Below, piece by piece: positions 1-6,596 of a DNA stretch of 10,965 nucleotides. Where the stretch lies: contig CAYUEL010000073.1 in the NCBI GenBank assembly GCA_964443025.1, forward strand, positions 1-10,965, read 5' to 3'. The notes under the pieces are model-generated. The model did no database searches, was not told where the DNA came from, and was given only the letters and a program-made list of their open reading frames with translations. Both the position numbers and the translations under genes were made by a program. Within the stretch, counting starts at the first letter, position 1, and every line of letters starts with the position of its first letter. This DNA comes from JAJFKJ01 sp964443025 (GTDB taxonomy: Bacteria > Pseudomonadota > Gammaproteobacteria > JABCZS01).

Positions 1-203
1 GTACCACCGAACACATCCACGTCGCTATTTTTAAGGTTCATTGTGCCTTGGCTGTCGCCGTTAACACCAGCACCGATGTACCAACCAGTAGTCCAGTCAC
101 CGTTATAACCGTTTTGGTTATAAGCAGGACCTGTAGAAGCAAAAGCAGATAAGCTAACAGCTAAGCTGCTTGCTACTGCGATTGTTGCGATTTTCTTATT
201 CAT
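1..203 (-). CDS. Outer-membrane beta-barrel protein, N-terminal fragment
   Basis: Only the first 67 codons are in the window; the gene runs off the left edge. Translation from the ATG at 203 begins MNKKIATIAVASSLAVSLSA and shows a classical Sec signal peptide: a KK n-region, an alanine/valine/serine/leucine core, and likely cleavage after SAFA. The mature start is followed by GWYIGAGVNGD, the kind of aromatic/glycine first beta-strand seen in small OmpA-like or opacity-type outer-membrane barrels. The start is supported by a purine-rich ribosome site (GGGGAAAG) a few bases upstream. The inferred location is the outer membrane; the exact family cannot be fixed from this fragment. It has its own long leader (204-350), so it is probably transcribed separately from the exoprotein gene upstream on the same strand. 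Confidence 0.75.
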   Translation of the reverse strand, partial: MNKKIATIAVASSLAVSLSAFASTGPAYNQNGYNGDWTTGWYIGAGVNGDSQGTMNLKNSDVDVFGG

Positions 204-350
204 AACTTTCCCCTATTACGTAATAGTTTAGTTAAAGATTAGTTCAGCAAACGCCGACAACAAGTTGTCTTTGTTTGCATTCCTACATAGTCTTGTATTC
301 TAGGACACAGTCTTGTCCATTACAAATACCTATGAGGTATCTAACATTTC
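204..350 (-). promoter_or_regulatory. Structured 5' leader of the outer-membrane protein gene
   Basis: Between the candidate -10 box at 357-362 and the ATG at 203 lie four inverted repeats that could fold in the mRNA. They are ATACCT-cat-AGGTAT at 326-340, GGACA-N6-TGTCC at 303-318, a two-tier hairpin at 247-278, and a perfect 14-bp palindrome CTATTACGTAATAG at 213-226. The last abuts the GGGGAAAG ribosome site. A 12-bp direct repeat, ACAYAGTCTTGT on the plus strand, occurs at 285-296 and 305-316, exactly 20 bp apart. Long structured leaders of outer-membrane protein mRNAs are frequent targets of small RNAs or act in stability control. That role here is inference. Confidence 0.45.
247..278 (-). 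promoter_or_regulatory. Two-tier stem-loop in the omp leader
   Basis: On the minus strand GCAAAC (273-278) pairs with GTTTGC (247-252), and inside it GACAA pairs with TTGTC around a CTTG loop (256-269). A 3x3 internal loop separates the two stems. There is no T-tract after it, so it is not a terminator. It is the strongest fold in the leader. Confidence 0.4.
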
Positions 351-356
351 TTAGCG

Positions 357-362
357 ATTATA
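357..362 (-). promoter_or_regulatory. Candidate -10 box for the outer-membrane protein gene
   Basis: The minus strand reads a perfect TATAAT here, preceded by a T-rich spacer. No convincing -35 hexamer sits 16-18 bp upstream, so this would be a -10-dominated promoter. Transcription from it would give a leader of roughly 150 nt containing the hairpins described at 204-350. Confidence 0.35.
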
Positions 363-448
363 GATAAAAAAAGTTAAAAAATCTAGTGGGTTAGAGAAAG
401 TTAAAAAGAAATTAGGAAAACAATAAATTCGTCAATATTATGACAGAC

Positions 449-480
449 GCTAGTTGCTGAGATTACTCAGCAGGACTAGC
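449..480 (-). terminator. Hairpin spanning the exoprotein stop codon (possible terminator)
   Basis: On the minus strand GCTAGT-CC-TGCTGAG-TAAT-CTCAGCA-ACTAGC forms a stem of 6 plus 7 base pairs with a CC bulge and a four-base loop. The TAA stop codon (463-465) is in the loop. No run of T follows on either strand, so it does not meet the usual intrinsic-terminator pattern. It may instead protect the mRNA 3' end or act with Rho. It is the only strong hairpin at the 3' end of the exoprotein gene. Confidence 0.4.
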
Positions 481-3453
481 GTTGTGCTTGATAATTGCGT
501 CAATAACTTCGTTTGAGTTGATATCGTCACTTTCATCATTCAAGGTTGAAAGATCAACGATGTGATTTTCGATGGCGATACTACTTTCAAGTACTGCTTC
601 ATCTACATGTTCTAACGCATAAGCTTGTTCTTCTGCATTAAGCGTGTCTGAAAGTTTGTTGTATTCAACAGTATTTTTTGTTCCTGTTGTTTCTTCTACA
701 GCACGTGAGAATGTATCGTAGAGTTCGTCAACATCATCCGTGTCCAATGAAGTGCTGCTAGGTAATGCGTTGCCTGCAGAAGGGATGACAGGAACTGTGG
801 TGTATAAAGGAACCGTGGTTGCACTGCCTGGTAATGGTGTACCGCTAACGGTAGGGCTAGATGCTTGTATTGCAGGTCCTGATGTAGGTGCTGTTGTTAT
901 AGTTCCTGATGTAGGTGCTGTTGTTACAGTTCCTGGTGTGAATGTAGGAATTGCTGTTGATGGTGAAGCAATTGGTGCCGGTAAAACAACAGGTGAAACA
1001 GCGGGTACCGGTACATTAAGTGCTAATGTACACATTGCACCGCACCATTGCATGTTGGCATAATTACCTGTATTTAATTCCCAGGTTGTGTTCATGTCAA
1101 AACCATTATTGGTANNNNNNNNNNAGTCAGCAAATGCTGCTGAATCTAATACGGAAATACCTGAAACATTGGTAACGCCGCCACCAATTAATGTTCCAGC
1201 ATTATTAACATTAAGTAATGCGTTGATGTTATTGGAAGTATTATAACCAGCAACATCACCCGCAACAGCACCTTGTGCATGGCCTAAAGCAAGGGCATTA
1301 TCAATAATGCCTGTGTTGTAGCCTGCAATGCCACCGGCAATGCCGCTTGAAGCTTTTGCAATCACATTGCCTGAGTGAATCGCATTAATGATGCTGCCGT
1401 TATTTTGACCTGCAACACCACCGACATTAGTCTCACCTGTTACGGTGCCGCCGATGCTGTAAACATTTTGCAATGTGCCTGTGGAATAACCAGCAACACC
1501 GCCCACGTAGTTATTACCAGTGATATTACCGTGATTACCTACATCAGTAAGACTTCCGGCGGCAGAACCAGCGATACCACCGACATAATTATTACCGGTT
1601 ACATTAGCGTAGTTATAAATTGGGCCATTAATATTTGAACCAAGATAACCGAAAGCACCACCGACATAGTTCGCATTAGGCGCATAAATTTCGTTAGATG
1701 AAATAATAAGACTGTTCACGCCAATAGAAGTATTAGCATTACCTTGGCCTATAAATCCGCCGATATTGCTCACTGCGTTTTGATTATTAATAGAAGCATC
1801 AATAGTCACATCACCCATTGATATTGCGCTGCCAAAAACTGCATCACCGGCAAAACCACCTACGTAGTTTGCACCCATTAAGTTCCCAACGTGAATATCA
1901 ACATTACCCAATGTGCCGCCTGAATTCCCCGCTATTTGACCGGCAAAGCCGCCGACATGATCTGTACCTGAAATTGTGCCGCCCACATTAATGTTAATAT
2001 CATCCATCGTATATGGAACGTTTGATTTAAAGAAATCGCCTGTAAAACCACCCACAAAATTTGCACCGGTAATATTATTTGACACGGTTACATTGATAGG
2101 ACCGTCCACATTAGTTCCGCGGATAAAACCGATCGCTCCGCCGACGTGATCACCGGTACCAGTGACAGACTGACCTGTAATATTAATACCATCTAAGAAA
2201 GAGCTATATCTAACGTCACCTGCCAATATACCCACATTATTAAGACCACGAACGGTAGTCGCATGAATATCAGCACCGATAATAGTGGCGTTATTTAGAA
2301 ATGCAAACAAGCCAACGCTAGAGGCATTGGGTCTATTAATAGTTAAGTTTTTAATTTGATGTCCGTTAAAGTCAAAAATACCAGAAAATGGGGTATTAGA
2401 TTGACCAATTGGATCAAAATTCATGCCTGATAAATCAATGTCGCCACTTAATGCATAATTATAAGAAAGAGTTTGAGCATAAGAGCTTGACACAGCGCGT
2501 GCGTCGGTTTCTACGCGTTGTAAATCAGCCGCATTATGAACCCACATGTAAGAGGTAACGTTGCCATTAATTAATGCAGCATAATTAACAGGAGTTCTGT
2601 AATTATTATTTGAATAATAAACATCGGTGCTGTTTGCACTGACTACGTTTGGAGTTAAAATAACTTTGTCACCGCTTAATACAACATGGTCCGCTTGAAT
2701 CATGCCAGAAACGTTAACCATGCTTTCTAATAAGTCATCTACTGCGACAGCAGTTAAGATAACATCGGTATTATTATTCATCGCAACGATATCGCCTGCG
2801 TTATTAACGTTTGCACTTGTTAAGGTGCTACTTGCATCGAAAGTAATAAGATGGTCGCCATATAAGTCTAAAGTATAAACATCGCCTGCAGCTAAAACAA
2901 TTTTGTCTAAGTCTGCTTGAATAATACCTAAGTTTTCAACACTAGGAGAAACAACAGCTGCAAAACCTGCAGCTTTAATGGAAACATTAGAACCTTGTTC
3001 AAATACAATCGACGCATTCGGATTGGTTACTTGATCGAACTTGTAATTGCCTGCAATAAAATTAGCATCAGTAATATCAGTGGTAGAAGCTAATAGACTG
3101 CCTACATTAATAGCAGCATTTTTACCAAATACGATACCATTAGGATTCACTAGAAAGATTTTACCGTTAGCGGTTAAGTTACCGTAAATTTTAGAAACGT
3201 TATTGCCTGTTACGCGGTTTAAGGTAACAGAGCTATCGCTTAATTGTTGAAAGTTAACTGTTTCAGTTTCAGCGATAGAGAAGTCTTGCCAGTTGATGAT
3301 GGCTTTATCAGTAGCAACATTGATAGTAGTGGTATTACCGGCCTGGTCTACAGTAGCGGTACCATAGGCAACATCAGCCCCAGTAGGTGCTGCTAACGCT
3401 TGGGCGGCAACAGCGAGAAGACAGATACTGCATGTGCTTGATATACGGTTCAT
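463..3453 (-). CDS. TPS-family secreted exoprotein (FHA N-terminal domain, GLUG repeats)
   Basis: This is a 996-residue surface or secreted protein of the two-partner-secretion (TpsA) type. Residues 1-22 are a signal peptide. Residues 23-150 are the TPS/filamentous-haemagglutinin N-terminal domain, with INWQDFSI (53-60), LNRV (78-81) and the signature NPNGI (103-107); this domain is recognised by a TpsB pore. Residues 150-330 continue as beta-helix-like sequence. Residues 337-750 form a GLUG-type repeat stalk with about ten VGG(x)AG-like cores (HVGGFAG, NYVGGIAG, NYVGGVAG). A Cys804-Cys808 pair comes next. A Pro/Thr-rich linker follows (813-900), then an acidic helical tail (905-990). A gap at 1115-1124 hides residues 777-780 but the frame is kept. 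The ATG is preceded by AGGAG at six bases. Inferred role: adhesin or matrix-like exoprotein. No TpsB gene is in view. Confidence 0.85.
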   Translation of the reverse strand: MNRISSTCSICLLAVAAQALAAPTGADVAYGTATVDQAGNTTTINVATDKAIINWQDFSIAETETVNFQQLSDSSVTLNRVTGNNVSKIYGNLTANGKIFLVNPNGIVFGKNAAINVGSLLASTTDITDANFIAGNYKFDQVTNPNASIVFEQGSNVSIKAAGFAAVVSPSVENLGIIQADLDKIVLAAGDVYTLDLYGDHLITFDASSTLTSANVNNAGDIVAMNNNTDVILTAVAVDDLLESMVNVSGMIQADHVVLSGDKVILTPNVVSANSTDVYYSNNNYRTPVNYAALINGNVTSYMWVHNAADLQRVETDARAVSSSYAQTLSYNYALSGDIDLSGMNFDPIGQSNTPFSGIFDFNGHQIKNLTINRPNASSVGLFAFLNNATIIGADIHATTVRGLNNVGILAGDVRYSSFLDGINITGQSVTGTGDHVGGAIGFIRGTNVDGPINVTVSNNITGANFVGGFTGDFFKSNVPYTMDDININVGGTISGTDHVGGFAGQIAGNSGGTLGNVDIHVGNLMGANYVGGFAGDAVFGSAISMGDVTIDASINNQNAVSNIGGFIGQGNANTSIGVNSLIISSNEIYAPNANYVGGAFGYLGSNINGPIYNYANVTGNNYVGGIAGSAAGSLTDVGNHGNITGNNYVGGVAGYSTGTLQNVYSIGGTVTGETNVGGVAGQNNGSIINAIHSGNVIAKASSGIAGGIAGYNTGIIDNALALGHAQGAVAGDVAGYNTSNNINALLNVNNAGTLIGGGVTNVSGISVLDSAAFADXXXXTNNGFDMNTTWELNTGNYANMQWCGAMCTLALNVPVPAVSPVVLPAPIASPSTAIPTFTPGTVTTAPTSGTITTAPTSGPAIQASSPTVSGTPLPGSATTVPLYTTVPVIPSAGNALPSSTSLDTDDVDELYDTFSRAVEETTGTKNTVEYNKLSDTLNAEEQAYALEHVDEAVLESSIAIENHIVDLSTLNDESDDINSNEVIDAIIKHNASPAE
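878..931 (-). repeat. 27-bp tandem repeat in the Pro/Thr linker
   Basis: Two adjacent 27-bp copies (878-904 and 905-931) differ at one base. They encode two successive GT(V/I)TTAPTS units of the exoprotein linker (residues 841-858), and a third decayed start follows at 932. Such in-frame linker repeats can change copy number by slippage and so alter linker length. Confidence 0.75.
1115..1124. other. Assembly gap (10 N) in the exoprotein gene
   Basis: Ten N, probably a nominal placeholder. The reading frame is the same on both sides. The flanking residues (DSAAFAD and TNNGFDMNTTW) look like one continuous GLUG-type C-terminal segment, so only a short piece is likely missing. Confidence 0.95.
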
Positions 3454-3572
3454 ACATAGCTCCTATTCAACAAGACCAGATTAACATGGGCCGACCAGTT
3501 TGGTAAACGAACAAAGTGTGAGAAATTGTAACAAAATGGATCCTAACTCATTGATTTTTAAGGGATATGGTG

Positions 3573-5147
3573 TTAGGTCATGGAGACTTGGGGGGTCTTG
3601 GGTTGGGTTGGTTTAAGGGAGGGGCCTTCTAAAAAGCTTATGATAGAGGTGTGTCCCTTTTCTTTAGCCCAATCCAAAGCTGTGTTTCCATTGCTGCTTT
3701 GACTCATAACATCAGCCCCTCGATGCATTAAGAATTTAACGTCGTCTAAGAAACCCAAGGCAGCGGCTCGCCGTAAGGCAAAAGATTTATCGTTTCCAGT
3801 TTTATATTTTTCGCACATCTTCGTTTCTAATTGAACTTTTAATGCTTCATGATCGCTGTTTATCAAAATATCAACAACAGTTTTACCGTCTTTATTTTTA
3901 ATATTCCAGTGAGCATTAAATTTTAACAGTGATTCAAATGTTTCCTTATGATTGCGGTTGGTTGCCCAATGCAACGCTGTTTGTTGATCTGTTTCGGATT
4001 GTGTATTAATAAATGCACCTAATTCAAGTATTAATTGAATATCCTGATGACAATTATTAACAGCTGATGTGCGCAACATTCGATTAAGATTCATAATTTG
4101 TTCGGGCGTTGAATAACGTTTTAACAAATCAGCTACACGATTTTTATATTGTTTTGATTGTTCTTTCGATTTTTCAATGTCATCTTTGACAAAGTTCAGT
4201 TTTGCAATCATTTCAGTGGATTTTAATTTAATATCACTACTTCCATCTGCTATTTTGTTTGCAAGATCTGCATAATGATAAGCTGATTGTAGCCAAGTTG
4301 TTCTGCTGTAACAAAATGCCGCACGGTAATAAGCATCGGCTTGTTCAGCGCTTCCCGGTATGGAAAACTTAGCGGCCATTAAAAAACAAAATCCAGCCAC
4401 GAGAAAGCGGTCGTATTGTTTATTTGTGATATCTGAAATATCTTGCTCGGTGGGGTTATCGCTGGTATCAACGATAGCGTGTCCAAGCTCAGAACAAGCT
4501 TCACTGTTCATGATTTCAATTTTATTTTCTTTTTTAAGCGCTTCAATTTGTTCTGGAGTGGGAGATAAGAATTCTGTCATCTCCCTAGGATCCCTATCGG
4601 GGTAATCGCTTCCTAATTTTAATAAATAAATGACATTGGGAGTTCGAACAATGTAATTACCATGTGTTAAACGAAGAACCCTATTATTTTGTTGATTTAA
4701 AACTACCCCTTCATCATTTATATTGAATGCTCTTGGTGTATTAATAACAGAGGTAACATAATCAGTTAATTTTCCTTGCTCGTAAGCTTTAAGAGATTTG
4801 TCTTGATCAATGATAATGGGAGGGATACCATGGTGCATGAGAATGACATTCACCAATATTGCAGAAACTGTGTCATTGGATACACTAAATGGTTGTAAAT
4901 AGCGTAATTCCAGGGCTTTTGCTGCGATTTCAGCCGGGGGCTTTTTTGCTTGGATCATTGAAATAAGTTGAACGCAAAATAAAAGCATTTCTCCAGCAAT
5001 TTTTTGAGGTGCGGCGCTAAAGCTTAAAGAGTACATGAGGTAATGATAGCCGGGGTCAAAAATCAGTTCTTCTTGGATGAATTGTTCGACCTGAAAATTG
5101 AAAGCTAATCCATTGTTGAATTGTTTTGTAATTAAACCATCCAACAA
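3573..5147 (-). CDS. Fic-like domain with degenerate motif plus ankyrin repeats (3' part of a broken gene)
   Basis: A 524-residue open frame. Its only possible start is a TTG at 5147 with no ribosome site. The frame stays open to 5324 without any ATG, GTG or TTG, so this is the C-terminal part of a longer gene whose true start is near 5740. Residues 80-130 match the Fic core helix-loop-helix: YLQPFSVSNDT sits where HPFx(D/E)GNGR is expected, followed by ILVNVILMHHGIPPIII and AYEQGKLTDYV, typical of the segment after the motif. The catalytic His is Gln and the GNGR glycines and arginine are lost, so adenylyl or phosphocholine transfer is unlikely. Residues 317-346 look coiled-coil. Residues 355-508 are ankyrin repeats (TALHWATNRNH, FALRRAAALGF, GADVMSQSSNGNTALDWAKE). 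Fic plus ankyrin is the arrangement of Legionella AnkX; similarity beyond architecture is not claimed. Confidence 0.65.
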   Translation of the reverse strand: MLDGLITKQFNNGLAFNFQVEQFIQEELIFDPGYHYLMYSLSFSAAPQKIAGEMLLFCVQLISMIQAKKPPAEIAAKALELRYLQPFSVSNDTVSAILVNVILMHHGIPPIIIDQDKSLKAYEQGKLTDYVTSVINTPRAFNINDEGVVLNQQNNRVLRLTHGNYIVRTPNVIYLLKLGSDYPDRDPREMTEFLSPTPEQIEALKKENKIEIMNSEACSELGHAIVDTSDNPTEQDISDITNKQYDRFLVAGFCFLMAAKFSIPGSAEQADAYYRAAFCYSRTTWLQSAYHYADLANKIADGSSDIKLKSTEMIAKLNFVKDDIEKSKEQSKQYKNRVADLLKRYSTPEQIMNLNRMLRTSAVNNCHQDIQLILELGAFINTQSETDQQTALHWATNRNHKETFESLLKFNAHWNIKNKDGKTVVDILINSDHEALKVQLETKMCEKYKTGNDKSFALRRAAALGFLDDVKFLMHRGADVMSQSSNGNTALDWAKEKGHTSIISFLEGPSLKPTQPKTPQVSMT

Positions 5148-5324
5148 TGTGTTAATCGGACCACTAATATGTTGAGCGGGGTAAAGGCTTGATTCTTGAA
5201 CAGCGGCTTCTCTTAACTGTTGTAGACGATTTTCAAGTTTTATTGCACATTGGGCATATTGCTTTGCAGCTTCTTTTCCATAATATTTTTTAATAAGATT
5301 TTGATTATGTAGAATATACTTTTC

Positions 5325-5740
5325 TTAAACAGAAGGATAATATGTTTCGCTATCAACATTTGTTGACGCCAATAGGATTCTATAGTTCACATATTCTCCC
5401 GAAGGATATCCCATTTGATTGGACATTTGAATTGTATAAGCCGTAAGACGATGGAGTTCACAAATAAAATGCTCAAGAGCCTCAGGTGTAATTTTAGTGA
5501 GATCTTGTTCTTGAAGAAATTTTTCATAGACAGCTTCTACTCGTACACTCTTTAATGTTNNNNNNNNNNGTAAAAGAGAGTGTTTTCTTGTTCAATGAAT
5601 TGTTCTTCGCTATAAATATCAAACATACGGGCATATTCATTCGACATGTTCAGGCTAGTAAAAACATCTTCATATCTAGCATGCGGGGGCATTAGTGTAA
5701 AAATAAAAAATATGCCGGGGAACTTTGTAATTTTAGGCAT
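5325..5740 (-). pseudogene. N-terminal part of the Fic-ankyrin gene, broken by a TAA and a gap
   Basis: The ATG at 5740 has a good ribosome site (AAGGTGG at 5746-5752) and starts MPKITKFPGIFFIFTLMPPH; it is a better start than the in-frame GTG at 5749. The frame runs into the gap at 5560-5569. Beyond the gap the frame open to 5328 reads ITPEALEHFICELHRLTAYT, then PSGEYVNYRILLAS and YYPSV. These match the early Fic elements (ELHRL helix, GxYR strand, YYPP-like turn). A single in-frame TAA at 5325-5327 then separates this from the Fic core and ankyrins at 3573-5324. The nominal 10 N put the two sides out of frame; a true gap of 3n+2 bases would restore it. Restored, the protein would be about 722 residues. 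The TAA could be a real nonsense mutation or a base-call error. Confidence 0.6.
5560..5569. other. Assembly gap (10 N) in the Fic-ankyrin gene
   Basis: A ten-N placeholder. The minus-strand frames on its two sides agree only if the real length is 2 modulo 3 (for example 8 or 11 bases), so the stated length cannot be exact if the gene is intact here. Confidence 0.95.
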
Positions 5741-5800
5741 GAAAACCACCTTGTACGGACCAATATCAGGTAGTTATGCTACTCGTACTTTATGAGTTAG

Positions 5801-6487
5801 TCAACTTTTTCTGCGTATCAGGTTATTTAGCATTTCAACCATCAGCGAGAAAAACAAAGCGAAATAAATGTATCCGCGAGGAATGTGGAATGAAAGGCCA
5901 TCAGCCACTAAAACGACACCAATCAAGAGCAAGAAAGAGAGCGCCAACATTTTAATGGTGGGGTATTCTTGAATAAAATAGTGGATGTTTTCACTGGCCA
6001 TAATCATCACAATAATCGCAATGATAATCGCAATGGCCATGATGTAAAAATGGGATGTTAAACCTACGGCGGTTAATACGCTGTCGAGAGAAAAAATAAC
6101 GTCAAATAGGGCAATTTGAACAACCACGGCCCAAAGGCCGGCATACTTAATAGCTTTTTTTGGATTGTCTCTTTGAGTGACATCGTTATGAATTTCGCGT
6201 GTACCCTTTGCAAGCAGAAATAATCCACCTGCGATCAAAAACACATCGCGGAAGGAGAATTCATAATTAAGGATGGTAAACAAGGGATGGGTCAAGTGAA
6301 CCAACCATGCGGCGGAAGCCAATAATAATAAGCGGGTGAATAAGGCAAAAAGTAAGCCCATGCGTCGGGCCATTTTTTGTTTTGCAGCTGGCAAACGAGA
6401 ACTTAAAATGGAAATGAACACGAGATTATCAACACCAAGGATGATCTCGAGGATAATAAGAGCGAGTAATGAAATTGCTATTTCCAT
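5801..6487 (-). CDS. TerC-family integral membrane protein
   Basis: A 228-residue polytopic inner-membrane protein with about seven hydrophobic segments. The two internally related signature motifs of the TerC family are present: EIILGVDN (14-21) and FDVIFSLDS (128-136), whose acidic and Asn/Ser residues lie within membrane helices and probably form the metal path. The length and the RLPxAKQxxARRxGL segment (31-45) fit the short YgdQ/YoaE-like TerC branch. Characterised TerC-family members (such as Alx in E. coli) are linked to manganese export; the substrate here is not shown by the sequence. The ATG at 6487 has only a weak ribosome site. The stop lies 60 bp upstream of the Fic-ankyrin ATG with no clear terminator between, so co-transcription is possible. 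I see no yybP-ykoY-type manganese riboswitch in the 109-bp divergent intergenic region. Confidence 0.88.
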   Translation of the reverse strand: MEIAISLLALIILEIILGVDNLVFISILSSRLPAAKQKMARRMGLLFALFTRLLLLASAAWLVHLTHPLFTILNYEFSFRDVFLIAGGLFLLAKGTREIHNDVTQRDNPKKAIKYAGLWAVVVQIALFDVIFSLDSVLTAVGLTSHFYIMAIAIIIAIIVMIMASENIHYFIQEYPTIKMLALSFLLLIGVVLVADGLSFHIPRGYIYFALFFSLMVEMLNNLIRRKS

Positions 6488-6596
6488 AATGTGCCGAATG
6501 CTACCATAGGGATTAATTGTAGTCTATTATTGTGTATTCTATTAAAATTAAGCATACTAGCTTGTTTTTGTTCACATGGTTGTTTTAAGGTTAATA

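Noticed and set aside
740..1063. Plus-strand open frame of 107 codons opposite the exoprotein linker
   Set aside because: It is the antisense shadow of the repetitive Pro/Thr-rich linker; its valine/glycine-rich composition follows from the codons of the real gene, and it has no ribosome site.
3517..3533. CRP-like dyad TGTGA...TAACA upstream of the exoprotein gene
   Set aside because: The spacer is seven bases, not six, and one half-site is imperfect, so it does not fit the CRP consensus.
3542..3577. CCTAAC...GTTAGG inverted repeat around the Fic-ankyrin stop codon as a terminator
   Set aside because: Only six base pairs with a loop of 24 bases, and the T-rich stretch is inside the loop rather than after the stem.
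6488..6596. Possible yybP-ykoY manganese riboswitch upstream of the TerC-family gene
   Set aside because: The whole divergent intergenic region is only 109 bp and I could not find the conserved internal loops of that riboswitch.
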